Positions 1-9,125 of a stretch of 64,000 nt of DNA are shown here, piece by piece. The stretch is from Bacteroidales bacterium (GTDB taxonomy: Bacteria; Bacteroidota; Bacteroidia; Bacteroidales; P3): contig JAFROL010000004.1 in assembly GCA_017429685.1 (NCBI GenBank), positions 60,727 through 124,726 on the forward strand. Direction: 5' to 3'. Both the position numbers and the translations under genes were made by a program. A model generated the notes under the pieces. That model did not search any database. It saw nothing but the letters and a program-made list of their open reading frames with translations, and had not been told where the DNA came from. The first letter of the stretch is position 1, and every line of letters begins with the position of its first letter.

Positions 1-669
1 GTAGACACTGCCGCCATAGGCAGTGTCGGGACGCATATCCTCGATGATGGCACCGTGCTGCAACACCTTCTGAGTCCAGCGCAGCTCATAGTTGGCCAAC
101 GAAGCGCCCGCAAGCGTATAGGTGATGGTGATGTCCTTGTCCGAACCGATGTTAGGATTGTCATAGTGAGCATCAACGGTATGCGTCAACACATCGTTGC
201 CCAAAATACCGGTCAGCGTACCGTTGTCGATAACGGCGGCAACGTCGTTGCCGTCATAGAACTTGGTGACGACCACGGCGCTGTTCTCGACGCTGACCTT
301 TGCCGGATTGATGGTCAGCGTCATCGTGGCGGTGCTTGGGTTGAGCGAGTCGCCGTCCACGACGGGCGTTGCCGTTACCGTATATACGCCGGCATTGGTA
401 GGACAGTTGGGCGACACAAAGACCTCCGTTCCGTTGGTGAACGTGAGCGTGGTGCTCTTCATTGCCCCCAAACCGTTGACATAGTAGGCCGTAAGCCCTG
501 AATAAGGCGTTGCCGTATAGGTAGTCGTCAAATCGCCCGACCATATAACATCATATACGGTGACACCGTCGCCCGACCTGCTAGGTCCGGCATTACTGAT
601 GGAGGCCTCAACTTGCGAAACAGCCAAAGCCGACATCAAAAACAAGAAAACAAGTAGACGTTTTTTCAT
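1..669 (-). CDS. Partial secreted protein with MBG/YDG-like Ig-fold repeats
   Basis: The reading frame is open from an ATG at 669 to the window edge (223 codons, no stop), so the C-terminus lies outside. The N-terminus is a signal peptide (MKKRLLVFLFLMSALAVSQ). The rest is threonine/valine-rich beta-sandwich sequence, including NPSTATMTLTINPAKV and VVVTKFYDGNDVAAV. The second motif is typical of MBG/YDG domains found in repetitive surface or sorting-signal adhesins. I infer an exported, probably multi-domain surface protein; its ligand cannot be told. It is divergent from thyA, with a candidate promoter at 762-789. It could also be a T9SS-type cargo, but the C-terminus that would show this is missing. 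Confidence 0.75.
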   Translation of the reverse strand, partial: MKKRLLVFLFLMSALAVSQVEASISNAGPSRSGDGVTVYDVIWSGDLTTTYTATPYSGLTAYYVNGLGAMKSTTLTFTNGTEVFVSPNCPTNAGVYTVTATPVVDGDSLNPSTATMTLTINPAKVSVENSAVVVTKFYDGNDVAAVIDNGTLTGILGNDVLTHTVDAHYDNPNIGSDKDITITYTLAGASLANYELRWTQKVLQHGAIIEDMRPDTAYGGSVY

Positions 670-980
670 AACAGATTGATATTAATTAATTGATTGTAAA
701 TGTGCTAAACTAAACTTTCGTTTGGTATTTGCCCTTTCCAAAGCATCTTCTATACGAAATGCAAAGATACGAAGATTTTTTAATTCAAAAGCCATTCTCC
801 TATTTTTTAACATTTTCAGTCTCAAAAAAGAAAGGTCAAAATGGCACCTCTTCGCCAATGGCGACTTTGCAAATGCCATTTAGCACAAAAACTTCAATCC
901 CGAAAAACTTTATTTTCGATCCGGCACAATTAAAACCGACTTCAAACGTTTTAAACAAAAAAAAGAACAACAAACATCGT
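670..980. other. Divergent intergenic region
   Basis: AT-rich spacer between the minus-strand surface protein and thyA. It holds a minus-strand promoter (762-789). The frame of thyA stays open upstream to 729, but that extension is low-complexity, has no resemblance to thymidylate synthase and is taken as non-coding. I saw no clear plus-strand TAnnTTTG box for thyA. Confidence 0.6.
762..789 (-). promoter_or_regulatory. Bacteroidota-type promoter of the first gene
   Basis: On the minus strand TATCTTTG (762-769) matches the -7 consensus TAnnTTTG, and TTTG (786-789) lies 16 bp upstream, slightly closer than the usual 19 bp. Confidence 0.5.
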
Positions 981-1775
981 ATGAAACAATACCTTGACCT
1001 TTTACAGTATGTGCTTGACAACGGTATTCAGAAAAGCGACCGCACCGGGACGGGGACGCGCAGCGTGTTTGGCTACCAGATGCGTTTTCACCTCGACGAC
1101 GGCTTTCCTCTGCTTACCACAAAAAAACTGCACCTGCGCTCCATCATATATGAACTGCTGTGGTTTCTGCGCGGCGAAACCAACATCGGCTACCTGCACG
1201 ACCATAAGGTGACGATTTGGGACGAATGGGCCGACGCCAACGGCGACCTGGGTCCCATCTATGGACACCAGTGGCGCTCGTGGGGCTGCGCCGACGGCAG
1301 CCACATCGACCAGATTAGCAATCTGATAGAACAAATAAAAACCAACCCCGACTCGCGGCGCCTGCTGGTGTCGGCGTGGAACGTGGGCGAGATAGACCAG
1401 ATGGCTTTGCCACCGTGCCACATATTGTTCCAATTCTATGTGGCCAACGGCCGCCTGTCGTGCCAGCTCTACCAGCGGTCGGCCGACATCTTTCTTGGCG
1501 TGCCGTTCAACATCGCCTCCTACGCGCTGTTTACGATGATGATAGCCCAAGCCACCGGACTGAAATACGGCGACTTTGTCCACACCTTCGGCGACGCGCA
1601 CATCTACAACAACCACATCGAGCAGTGCCGCCTGCAGCTGACCCGCGAGCCGCGTCCGCTACCGACAATGCACATCAACCCCGACAAAAAGGACATCTTC
1701 AGTTTCGACTATGAGGATTTCACCCTCGAAAACTACAATCCCCACCCTCACATCAAAGGAGAAGTAAGCGTATGA
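981..1775 (+). CDS. thyA: Thymidylate synthase ThyA
   Basis: Converts dUMP to dTMP using methylene-tetrahydrofolate. At 264 residues it has the length of the E. coli enzyme. Signature regions are complete: [11 protein letters not shown] near residue 20, [11 protein letters not shown], the catalytic Cys146 in [11 protein letters not shown], and [13 protein letters not shown]. The frame is open upstream to 729, but family length and the conserved [12 protein letters not shown] start fix the ATG at 981. Its stop overlaps the start of manC by 4 bp (ATGA), so the two are translationally coupled although functionally unrelated. Confidence 0.97.
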   Translation: MKQYLDLLQYVLDNGIQKSDRTGTGTRSVFGYQMRFHLDDGFPLLTTKKLHLRSIIYELLWFLRGETNIGYLHDHKVTIWDEWADANGDLGPIYGHQWRSWGCADGSHIDQISNLIEQIKTNPDSRRLLVSAWNVGEIDQMALPPCHILFQFYVANGRLSCQLYQRSADIFLGVPFNIASYALFTMMIAQATGLKYGDFVHTFGDAHIYNNHIEQCRLQLTREPRPLPTMHINPDKKDIFSFDYEDFTLENYNPHPHIKGEVSV

Positions 1776-2863
1776 CCAAACACTTGAATCCTAACAACTT
1801 CTGTATCATTATGGCTGGCGGCTTTGGAAGTCGATTTTGGCCAATCTGTTCGTTGACGAAGCCCAAACAGTTCATCGACCTGGTAGGCAATGGGGAATCA
1901 ATGATACAGAACACTTTTCGCCGTTTCGAGAGTATCTGTCCCCGCGAGAACATCATCATCGTAACCACCAAGGCCCACGAGGCACAGGTGCGCCGCCAAA
2001 TACCCGACCTGCTCGACTATCAGGTCCTGTGCGAGCCTTTCCGCCGCAACACGGCCCCCTGCATCGCCTATGCCGCCTCGATAATAAACGCCATCAACCC
2101 CAACGCCAACATCGTCGTCACACCGTCGGACCACGCCGTGTTCGGCACCGGCGAATTCGAGCGCAACATCAACGATGCCATACAGATGGTCGACTCGCAC
2201 GACTGGATTGTCACCCTTGGCGCACGTCCGGTCAACCCCAACATCAAATACGGCTACATCCAGTTCCGCGAGGCGGGCATCCGCGGCACCTCGTCGAAGA
2301 TACACAAAGTGGTGACCTTCATCGAGAAACCGCCTTTCGAGATGGCCTGCCAGTTCATATCGACAGGCGAATTCCTGTGGAATGCGGGCATCTTCATCTG
2401 GCGCCTGCCGGTGCTGATGGAGGCCTATCGGCGCCATCTGCCGCAGATTGCCGACCGCTTCTTCACGCTGACCACCGACACGCCGGCCAAGCAGCTGAAG
2501 GAGATATACACCCAGGCGCAGAGCATCTCGGTCGACTACGGCATTATCGAGAAGGCCGACAACGTCTACGTCCTTGAGGCCGAGTTCGGATGGTCGGACG
2601 TCGAGACGTGGGATTCGCTCTATATGGCAAAGCCCAAGGACGAAGCCGGCAACGCCATAGCGTCGGGCCGAGTGGTCACCTACGACACCCACAACTGCGT
2701 AGTGCACCTGAACCCAGAGAAGTACGCTGTCATCCAAGGCCTTGACGGATACATCATTGCTGCCGGAACCGACACGCTGCTCATCTGCCGCCGCGACCAG
2801 GAAGAGCAGCTGATGAAGTTCAATTCGGACGTGGAGCTGATGAAAGCGAAAAAGAACAAGTGA
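1772..2863 (+). CDS. manC: Mannose-1-phosphate guanylyltransferase
   Basis: Makes GDP-mannose from mannose-1-phosphate and GTP, feeding GDP-mannose/GDP-fucose glycans and polysaccharides. The N-terminus carries the nucleotidyltransferase motif [11 protein letters not shown] followed by LTKPKQF, with VTPSDHAVF and FIEKPP further on. At 363 residues it is the short form without the C-terminal phosphomannose isomerase domain. The start overlaps thyA by 4 bp. A 32-bp stretch near the 3' end (2784-2815) is repeated at 4423-4454 after the next gene, suggesting that gene was inserted here. Confidence 0.92.
   Translation: MTKHLNPNNFCIIMAGGFGSRFWPICSLTKPKQFIDLVGNGESMIQNTFRRFESICPRENIIIVTTKAHEAQVRRQIPDLLDYQVLCEPFRRNTAPCIAYAASIINAINPNANIVVTPSDHAVFGTGEFERNINDAIQMVDSHDWIVTLGARPVNPNIKYGYIQFREAGIRGTSSKIHKVVTFIEKPPFEMACQFISTGEFLWNAGIFIWRLPVLMEAYRRHLPQIADRFFTLTTDTPAKQLKEIYTQAQSISVDYGIIEKADNVYVLEAEFGWSDVETWDSLYMAKPKDEAGNAIASGRVVTYDTHNCVVHLNPEKYAVIQGLDGYIIAAGTDTLLICRRDQEEQLMKFNSDVELMKAKKNK
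2784..2815. repeat. Direct repeat, copy 1 (inside manC 3' end)
   Basis: A 32-bp sequence encoding [10 protein letters not shown] of ManC. Copy 2 at 4423-4454 has one mismatch (a G/A third-codon change). The copies flank the gene at 2884-4416 and so mark a duplication or insertion event. Confidence 0.8.
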
Positions 2864-2883
2864 ATTGTCAAATTCCATATACA

Positions 2884-4416
2884 ATGAAAAAACTTTTCCT
2901 TTTCCTGATTGCACTGTTTTCTCTTTATGCGGCAACAGCTACGGAACAGTATCCTGACATTATCGAATACGGCAAAAAGAAATATGAGCTATATGTAGAT
3001 TGGGGCCATCCCTCACCTCTCCAGACGCTCTATATCAGGACCAACACAGAGTCACCGTTCAAGGGCTACAGCACAGCCAATTACCGTGGCCATATTGCCA
3101 CGTGGCGCATCCGCGACGGAAAGTTGTATCTGGTGTCTGTCAACTCCCAGAGGCAATACGGCCGTACAGGCACCTATTTCCCCAGTGACGACAACAGTAC
3201 CGACACAACGGCTGCGCCTGGCTTTTTCTCCATCACTTCACTTTCGCAAACTCCTCCAGAAAGCGACGGTGCGGTCTTCGCCGACTGGTATTCCGGCGTG
3301 TTGTCGCTGGGCGCTCCCATCACGAAAAAAAACAAAAAATCAAAATTCAAGGGCAACCGCTTAATCTATGTGCGCAATGGCGAGGTTGTGGACAACCAGT
3401 TTCTGGAAAAGAAAGACTATGAACGTATAGGAAACATAACTTACAAGGACACTTCCGACCACAAATTTATGGACAAATACCGACTTGCGTACCTGAATCA
3501 GTGCTTTCTCTCGTATTATTTCCAATCAGGAATGAATCACGACAAAGTCCTTTTCCAGGGTCATACAGGCCGGTTTTCAAGCGTCGATTTCCGTCCAATA
3601 ATAATGTCGCTTTTCAATTACGACCCCTTGCAGTTTCCTTTCAATTGGGAAAATTTCGAACGAAACGGAGCACCCGTATGTACCTGGAGCATTAGCGGTG
3701 ACTCCTTGTTTATCAACAGCATTACGCTAATGCAAGGGCTCAACTTCGATCAAGACAACAACTACAAGTACGAGGTGGGACTGGATGAGATTTTCAAAAC
3801 GGAAAGGGTTGTCGACAATCGCGTTTTCGCATTCTGGATGAACGGTGAACACATTGTGGAATATGGCGAGGAAACAACGAACAGCATAGGTATGAACGAA
3901 TTCCGCCTGGAACGGCATCAACGCATCCTCCTTGATTCTGGCCGTATTGTGCAATCAGTATGGACACCGTCTTCTTTCGACGCCGACACACAACAGGCAC
4001 ACTCTATCGACTGTGATTCGCAGAATGTGTTTCGCTGTGACCATTGGGGTGTCCGGGACAGATATAAGGATTTGCCTGAAGCAAGCACGCTGCCATACTG
4101 GACCGACGGAAACGATGCACTTCAGGCGTGGTTCGACGGTCATCCGCTCGACGACCCACGTGCCAAAAACATAACGTTCCGTACCGTACTACGATTCAAG
4201 GTCAACTGCCACGGCGCTGCCAGCGAATGGGCCATCGCCTCGAAAGGAGAAGGAATAATGTTTGAGTTGTCCAACAAAGTGTTAGAGATAGCCAAACAAC
4301 TGCCAAGCGGCTGGAGTCCCGCCACCAATGCCGATGGCAACGCGGTGGACTGCTGGCAAGTACTGCAGTTCAGCATTCAGGATGGCCAACTCAAATGCAC
4401 GTTAGTCAAAAAATAG
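2884..4416 (+). CDS. Secreted protein of unknown function
   Basis: 510 residues beginning with a clear signal peptide (MKKLFLFLIALFSLYAATA); the ATG at 2884 is chosen because it puts the signal at the start. The mature part is rich in aromatic and charged residues (e.g. YGKKKYELYVDWGHPS and GHIATWRIRDGKLYLVS). I recognise no catalytic motif or named family. It looks less GC-rich than manC and asnS. The gene sits between two copies of a 32-bp manC fragment, so it is probably an insertion. An extracytoplasmic location is inferred from the signal peptide only. Confidence 0.75.
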   Translation: MKKLFLFLIALFSLYAATATEQYPDIIEYGKKKYELYVDWGHPSPLQTLYIRTNTESPFKGYSTANYRGHIATWRIRDGKLYLVSVNSQRQYGRTGTYFPSDDNSTDTTAAPGFFSITSLSQTPPESDGAVFADWYSGVLSLGAPITKKNKKSKFKGNRLIYVRNGEVVDNQFLEKKDYERIGNITYKDTSDHKFMDKYRLAYLNQCFLSYYFQSGMNHDKVLFQGHTGRFSSVDFRPIIMSLFNYDPLQFPFNWENFERNGAPVCTWSISGDSLFINSITLMQGLNFDQDNNYKYEVGLDEIFKTERVVDNRVFAFWMNGEHIVEYGEETTNSIGMNEFRLERHQRILLDSGRIVQSVWTPSSFDADTQQAHSIDCDSQNVFRCDHWGVRDRYKDLPEASTLPYWTDGNDALQAWFDGHPLDDPRAKNITFRTVLRFKVNCHGAASEWAIASKGEGIMFELSNKVLEIAKQLPSGWSPATNADGNAVDCWQVLQFSIQDGQLKCTLVKK

Positions 4417-4421
4417 GAGGA

Positions 4422-4487
4422 CTCTGCCGCCGCGACCAGGAAGAGCAACTGATGTTTTTTGCCACAAAAAAGAAACCTGCACAATAA
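4422..4487 (+). pseudogene. Decayed second copy of the manC 3' end
   Basis: Reads [21 protein letters not shown]-stop in one frame. The first ten residues are identical to Man[11 protein letters not shown]; the tail has diverged. It has no start codon or upstream domain. Most simply it is the leftover 3' end created when the gene at 2884-4416 was placed between two manC copies or brought a copy with it. Confidence 0.7.
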
Positions 4488-4540
4488 AACCGAAAAACGC
4501 GCGTTAAAGATTAACACAACAACCGCAAACCACACCCCCT

Positions 4541-4840
4541 ATGAGCGAAGATATGATACAGACAATACGCGACTACCTAGCCACACAACCCGTGCTAAAG
4601 GCCTGGATTTTCGGCTCGTATGCGCGTGGCGAAGAACGCGACGACAGCGATGTGGACTTGCTTGTTGAATTCGACCACGACAATGCGACGATAGGGCTGA
4701 TGCAATACTGCCACATTATGAACGAATTGTCCGATCATATTGGAAAAAAAATAGACCTTGTGGAAAACGGGACTTTGCTGCCTTTTGCCGAACAAACAGC
4801 CAACCAAGATAAAAGATTGATTTATGAGAGAATCAATTAG
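4541..4840 (+). CDS. MntA-type nucleotidyltransferase antitoxin
   Basis: A 99-residue minimal nucleotidyltransferase. It has the exact GSX10DXD signature: G25-S26, then Asp37 and Asp39 in DSDVDLLVEFD. In the HepT/MntA systems this antitoxin AMPylates a tyrosine of the HEPN toxin HepT. The toxin reading frame follows at 4824 with a 17-bp overlap but is truncated. The protein is therefore probably an orphan antitoxin or a relic. Assignment to the family is firm from the motif; present function is uncertain. Confidence 0.85.
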   Translation: MSEDMIQTIRDYLATQPVLKAWIFGSYARGEERDDSDVDLLVEFDHDNATIGLMQYCHIMNELSDHIGKKIDLVENGTLLPFAEQTANQDKRLIYERIN

Positions 4841-4925
4841 AGACAACGGACGTTTGGAGCACTTTTTGTCAGCCATAGACAATGTCGACAGCTTCTTGGA
4901 GGGGAAAAACTTCCGCAATTCTTGA
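4824..4925 (+). pseudogene. Truncated HepT (HEPN) toxin
   Basis: Overlaps the end of the MntA-like gene, as hepT normally does. It reads MRESIRDNGRLEHFLSAIDN and continues to a stop after 33 residues. The start resembles HepT/DUF86 N-termini, but the family is about 110 residues long and its RX4-6H RNase motif is absent. After the stop comes AT-rich non-coding sequence and then asnS, so the rest is deleted, not merely frameshifted. Confidence 0.7.
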
Positions 4926-4955
4926 ACAAATGAAATAAAAAAACAACACAATATT

Positions 4956-6362
4956 ATGCAACATTATAAAATAAAATACCTGCTTAAAGAGGATGTGTCT
5001 TCGCTGATAGACACAACGATATGCGTCAAAGGTTGGGTCCGCACCAAGCGCGGCAACAAGAACGTGGCCTTCATAGCCCTCAACGACGGCTCCATCATCA
5101 CCAACCTGCAGATTGTGGTCGACCTGGCCAAGTTCGACGACAACCTGATGCGCCGCATCACCACGGGTGCCTGCATCTGCGCCGAAGGCAAGCTGGTGAA
5201 GAGCCAGGGCGCCGGCCAGGCAGTTGAAATCCAGGCCGAAAACATCGTCATCTACGGCGAGGCAGACCCCGAGACCTATCCGCTCCAGAAGAAGGGTCAC
5301 TCGATGGAATTCCTGCGCGAGATAGCTCACCTGCGTCCCCGCACCAACACCTTCGGCGCCGTGCTGCGTATGCGCCACGAGATGGCCTACGCCATCCACA
5401 CCTTCTTCCACCAGAAAGGTTTCTACTATTTCCATACGCCCCTCATCACCGCCAGCGACTGCGAGGGTGCCGGCGAAATGTTCCAGGTCACCACGATGGA
5501 CCTCCGCAACATACCCCACAAGGAAGACGGCTCGGTCGACTACGACCAGGACTTCTTCGGCAAGCAGACGGCCCTGACCGTCAGCGGCCAGCTTGAGGGC
5601 GAGCTGGGCGCCACCGCCCTGGGTGCCATCTACACCTTCGGACCCACATTCCGCGCCGAGAACAGCAACACACCGCGCCACCTGGCCGAGTTCTGGATGG
5701 TCGAGCCCGAAATGGCTTTCTATCAGCTCGACGAGCTGACGGCCCTCGAAGAGGAGTTCATCAAGTTCCTAGTCCGCTGGGCACTCGACAACTGCAAGGA
5801 AGACCTTGAGTTCCTCAACAATATGATTGACAAGGGCCTCATCGAGCGCCTGAAGAGCGTGGTCGACACCGACTTTGTCCGTCTGCCCTACACCGAGGGT
5901 ATCAAGATACTGGAAGAGGCCGTCGCCAAGGGCCACAAGTTCGAGTTCCCCGTCAGCTGGGGCGTCGACCTGGCCTCGGAGCACGAGCGCTTCCTCGTCG
6001 AGGAGCACTTCAAGAAACCGGTTATTATGATCGACTATCCCAAGCAGATCAAGGCCTTCTATATGAAGCAGAACGACGACGGCAAGACGGTTCAGGGCAC
6101 CGACGTGCTCTTCCCGCAGATTGGCGAAATCATCGGCGGTTCGGTCCGCGAGGAGAACTACGACAAGCTGATGGCCGAAATCAACGCCCGCAACATCCCG
6201 ATGAAGGATATGTGGTGGTACCTCGACACGCGCCGCTACGGCAGCTGCCCCCACGCCGGCTTCGGTCTTGGCTTCGAGCGCCTGATGCTCTTCGTCACCG
6301 GTATGAGCAACATCCGCGACGTCATCCCCTTCCCGCGCACACCCAAGACGGCAGAATTCTAA
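4956..6362 (+). CDS. asnS: Asparaginyl-tRNA synthetase
   Basis: Charges tRNA-Asn with asparagine in the cytoplasm. 468 residues, normal for the bacterial enzyme. An N-terminal OB-fold anticodon-binding domain (about 15-105, [16 protein letters not shown]) precedes the class II catalytic core. The core shows motif 2 ([22 protein letters not shown]) and motif 3 near the C-terminus ([15 protein letters not shown]). The motif 2 sequence has the AsnRS-type spacing and not that of AspRS. A strong terminator follows at 6435-6467. The presence of AsnRS suggests direct charging of asparagine. Confidence 0.97.
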   Translation: MQHYKIKYLLKEDVSSLIDTTICVKGWVRTKRGNKNVAFIALNDGSIITNLQIVVDLAKFDDNLMRRITTGACICAEGKLVKSQGAGQAVEIQAENIVIYGEADPETYPLQKKGHSMEFLREIAHLRPRTNTFGAVLRMRHEMAYAIHTFFHQKGFYYFHTPLITASDCEGAGEMFQVTTMDLRNIPHKEDGSVDYDQDFFGKQTALTVSGQLEGELGATALGAIYTFGPTFRAENSNTPRHLAEFWMVEPEMAFYQLDELTALEEEFIKFLVRWALDNCKEDLEFLNNMIDKGLIERLKSVVDTDFVRLPYTEGIKILEEAVAKGHKFEFPVSWGVDLASEHERFLVEEHFKKPVIMIDYPKQIKAFYMKQNDDGKTVQGTDVLFPQIGEIIGGSVREENYDKLMAEINARNIPMKDMWWYLDTRRYGSCPHAGFGLGFERLMLFVTGMSNIRDVIPFPRTPKTAEF

Positions 6363-6434
6363 CACTGCGCCGACGGCCAGGCAATTGCATCTGCGCCAAA
6401 AAAATGACACAAAAGCGCAATTGCAACACATTTA

Positions 6435-6467
6435 ATCCACACAGCATCAGCTGTGTGGATTTTTTTT
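6435..6467 (+). terminator. Rho-independent terminator after asnS
   Basis: An 11-bp perfect stem (ATCCACACAGC / GCTGTGTGGAT) with a four-base loop, followed by eight T. Confidence 0.9.
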
Positions 6468-6487
6468 GCAGTTCCAAAAAAACTTTG

Positions 6488-6495
6488 TATCTTTG
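6488..6495 (+). promoter_or_regulatory. -7 box of the lipoprotein pair
   Basis: TATCTTTG matches TAnnTTTG, 33 bp before the ATG at 6528 and just after the asnS terminator. No clear -33 TTTG was seen at the usual distance. Confidence 0.55.
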
Positions 6496-6527
6496 CATCC
6501 GGAAATAATCTACAAAAAACATCAGTT

Positions 6528-7076
6528 ATGGACAAAAGAAAAACAAGGACAATTCTTGCAATTGCCGCAGCGGCACTTCTTTTTGCCGGCTGCGTGAAGG
6601 TGGAGAAGGAATGCACCTTCAGCCATTGGCGCTGGCCCGGGAAAGAAGGCGGCGAGGCGCGTATGCCACGGACTATTAGCGACCAATACCTGTCGCTCGA
6701 AGAGCTGGCGGCGCTCTACGACTCACTTGTGCACGGCGACACCGTTAAGCTCTGCACATTCGTCTGCGCCGACACTTCCGAACAATACAAGCCACTTTTC
6801 CTGGCCGACAGCAAAGTGTACCGCTATAAATATACCGCTCCCGGCTACTTTATGACCTACAAACATCTGCCTCTCTCTATGGTGCGGCACAGCCAATACG
6901 GCGATGACAGTTGGAACAGCCCCGTGTGCTTACGCGACCTTCCCGACTCGGTGGCCAGCCACGCCGACACAGCCAAATGCTATGTCGAAGGACGCATAGA
7001 TTTTGCAGATGTTGGAGGATGCGCCGAAAAGATGCAACTTTATATTTCACCCAACCAAATAAAAACAAGACTATGA
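6528..7076 (+). CDS. Lipoprotein of unknown function
   Basis: 182 residues with a lipoprotein signal peptide and lipobox LFAGC (Cys22). The body includes EELAALYDSLVHGDTVKLCTF and a later segment CYVEGRIDF, a layout reminiscent of small OB-fold-like exported proteins, but I cannot assign a family. The ATG at 6528 follows the promoter at 6488-6495; an upstream in-frame start would overlap the promoter. The stop overlaps the start of the next lipoprotein by 4 bp, so the two form an operon. Confidence 0.75.
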   Translation: MDKRKTRTILAIAAAALLFAGCVKVEKECTFSHWRWPGKEGGEARMPRTISDQYLSLEELAALYDSLVHGDTVKLCTFVCADTSEQYKPLFLADSKVYRYKYTAPGYFMTYKHLPLSMVRHSQYGDDSWNSPVCLRDLPDSVASHADTAKCYVEGRIDFADVGGCAEKMQLYISPNQIKTRL

Positions 7077-7807
7077 AAACAAGGAGATTTCATTACATCA
7101 TAATGGTTGCCGCCGCACTTTTTGTCTTCAACGGCTGCGGATCATACAATCCCCAATGTGTAGACATCCCTCTTATCGAACGCAAAGGAGAGGTCAAGCT
7201 TGAAGGTGGGGCGATCGTCTTGGACAAGACTTTGGTCGGACACATTTCGGCTGCAGCAGGTGTAACGGATCACATTGCTATCCAGGGGCATATACACGGA
7301 TTGGCCAACAAGAGCGGGCTTGGAATAAAATATACGCAACTTGCGACGGGCTATTACAACAAAATGGGCAGACTGAATACCGAGTTGTATTTAGGCTACG
7401 GCTTCAATACGTTTGCATACAATATGACGAGCGATGCAGACCCCGATCCTTATGGCCGAGATGATGGAAATAACCATATTGCTTTTGCACAATTCAACTG
7501 CGGCTGGAACCACTTGGCCAACTCGCATATAGACATTGCTTTCGGCCTGAAAGTGGGCTATATGCACGATTCGCGAATACGCACCAACTACTACTACGAT
7601 TGGTACTATGGACAAAATTTGGGCAGGTGGTCCACCGAACAGTCCATTGTGGGCAACCGCTTGCTTCTGGAACCGACGGCCGAAATTCGCATTGGCTGGA
7701 CACATTTCAAGCCATCGCTGATGATCGGCTACTACCACGCCTTCCCAGATGATTATCTGAGTGGCACACGGCTGAGCATCCGACTGGGACTGACTTACAG
7801 ATTCTGA
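7073..7807 (+). CDS. Lipoprotein, possible beta-barrel-like protein
   Basis: 244 residues with lipobox FVFNGC (Cys22), start coupled to the preceding lipoprotein by an ATGA overlap. The mature part has alternating aromatic/polar beta-strand sequence (GYYNKMGRLNTELYLGYGF; later AEIRIGWTHFKPSLMIGYY) and ends in LTYRF, with a terminal phenylalanine as in many outer-membrane barrels. A lipid anchor plus barrel-like sequence is unusual. I infer an outer-membrane-associated protein; function unknown. Confidence 0.7.
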   Translation: MKTRRFHYIIMVAAALFVFNGCGSYNPQCVDIPLIERKGEVKLEGGAIVLDKTLVGHISAAAGVTDHIAIQGHIHGLANKSGLGIKYTQLATGYYNKMGRLNTELYLGYGFNTFAYNMTSDADPDPYGRDDGNNHIAFAQFNCGWNHLANSHIDIAFGLKVGYMHDSRIRTNYYYDWYYGQNLGRWSTEQSIVGNRLLLEPTAEIRIGWTHFKPSLMIGYYHAFPDDYLSGTRLSIRLGLTYRF

Positions 7808-8014
7808 GCACCACATACATCTGGCCTTATTTCAGGTTCATCTTCGGGCCCACACTGAGGCTATAGCTGCAGCGTCGACCAGATTGCCGAGACCTACGCA
7901 CAAAATTCTTCACAACAGGACAAAAATATTGTTCATTTTCGGGGACACTGCAAACTCGAACATTGCTAAACGACTAAACAACATTTATTTACAGTCGTCA
8001 AGCAAAAAAATTTC

Positions 8015-8042
8015 TTTGTTTACGGGAAAAAATGTATTTTTG
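8015..8042 (+). promoter_or_regulatory. Promoter of ribD
   Basis: TTTG at 8015-8018 and TATTTTTG at 8035-8042, spaced 16 bp, 40 bp before the ribD start. Confidence 0.6.
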
Positions 8043-8082
8043 CAGATAGTTTAATAAGTCTTCCGATACACAGAACACACTG

Positions 8083-9042
8083 ATGGACAATATCGACGAC
8101 ATAAAATTTATGCGGCGGTGCCTGCAGCTGGCGGCCTGCGGATTGGGGCGTGTGCGGCCCAACCCGATGGTGGGCTGCGTCATCGTCAAGAACGGCCGCA
8201 TCGTCAGCGAGGGGTTCCATCAATACCACGGCGGATGGCACGCCGAGCGCAACGCCATTCTGAAAGCGGAAAGTGACCTGCGCGGAGCCACCCTTTATGT
8301 CAACCTCGAGCCCTGCTCGCACCAGGGGCTGACGCCTCCCTGCGCCAACCTCATTGTCGAGAAGGGCATCGGTCGCGTGGTGTGCTGCAACGACGACCCT
8401 AACCCGCTTGTTGCCGGTCGCGGATTCGCCAAGCTCGAAGCTGCCGGCATCGAAGTGGTGCGACACATCCTCGAAGACGAAGGGCGCGAACTGAACCGGC
8501 GTTTCTTCACATTTATGGAGAAACGCCGTCCTTATATTATCCTCAAGTGGGCGCAAAGTGCCGACGGCTTTATGGCACCGTCGATAACGGGAAACGGGAA
8601 ACGGGAAACGGGGAACGGGAAAAACTACTGGCTATCGTCGCCAATCCAGACCATCGAAAGCCACCGCCTGCGCACCGAAGAAGCCGCTATCCTCGTCGGA
8701 TCGCAGACCTACATCGACGACCACCCGCAACTGACGGCACGCCTCTTCGGCGGTCGCCAGCCGCAGCCCTTAGTCCTCGACCGCCGAGGCCGCCTCACCG
8801 ACGTCCCCGACCACTGGCTCCACCTGCGCTGCACGTCGCTCGGCGAGGTGATGCAGACCCTTTTCGAGCGCAAAATCCAGTCCCTCATCGTCGAAGGCGG
8901 ACGCCAGATCCTCGACGCCTTCATCAGCGAAGGCCTCTACGACGAGGTGCGCATCTTCCGCAGCCAAGCGCTTCTCGGCATAGGACTCCCCGCCCCCGCC
9001 ATTCCGCCGATTGTAGGAAACCGACTGAAAATAATTGATTAA
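8083..9042 (+). CDS. ribD: Riboflavin biosynthesis deaminase/reductase RibD
   Basis: Bifunctional enzyme: deaminates the GTP-derived pyrimidine intermediate and then reduces the ribosyl side chain. The deaminase domain (about 1-145) has the zinc site HAE (His53, Glu55) and PCSHQGLTPPC (Cys78, Cys87). The reductase domain (about 150-319) includes LKWAQSADGFMA and LIVEGGRQILDAF. Between the domain start and HRLRTEEAAILVGS lies a run encoded by a 7-bp tandem array (8588-8622) giving TGNGKRETGNGK. This replaces or extends a loop in which the family normally shows ISN/ISS. At 319 residues it is slightly short for the family but complete. Confidence 0.93.
   Translation: MDNIDDIKFMRRCLQLAACGLGRVRPNPMVGCVIVKNGRIVSEGFHQYHGGWHAERNAILKAESDLRGATLYVNLEPCSHQGLTPPCANLIVEKGIGRVVCCNDDPNPLVAGRGFAKLEAAGIEVVRHILEDEGRELNRRFFTFMEKRRPYIILKWAQSADGFMAPSITGNGKRETGNGKNYWLSSPIQTIESHRLRTEEAAILVGSQTYIDDHPQLTARLFGGRQPQPLVLDRRGRLTDVPDHWLHLRCTSLGEVMQTLFERKIQSLIVEGGRQILDAFISEGLYDEVRIFRSQALLGIGLPAPAIPPIVGNRLKIID
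8588..8622 (+). repeat. 7-bp tandem array inside ribD
   Basis: Five units of CGGGAAA (the fourth reads CGGGGAA), encoding a Gly/Lys/Glu-rich loop of RibD. A similar 7-bp array lies at 31421-31462 in non-coding DNA. Confidence 0.85.
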
Positions 9043-9063
9043 CCAAGCCTTTTAAAACCACAA

Positions 9064-9117
9064 TGCGTGAGCGGATTAGCACTTACGCAATAACACAATA
9101 ACGAAATAACACAATAA
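9064..9117 (+). repeat. 8-bp tandem array upstream of the GLUG lipoprotein
   Basis: Four in-register 8-bp units (CGCAATAA, CACAATAA, CGAAATAA, CACAATAA) at 9086-9117. They are preceded by a partial unit and a unit in inverse orientation (TGCGTGAG, 9064-9071). It forms the leader of the gene at 9126. Confidence 0.85.
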
Positions 9118-9125
9118 AAAAATGT

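Noticed and set aside
729-980. N-terminal extension of ThyA
   Set aside because: Open frame only; the extra 84 residues are low-complexity, unlike the family, and the normal 264-residue enzyme starts at 981.
7825-7876. Minus-strand remnant of an outer-membrane protein (CSYSLSVGPKMNLK-stop)
   Set aside because: Only about 14 residues look protein-like; too short to support a pseudogene.
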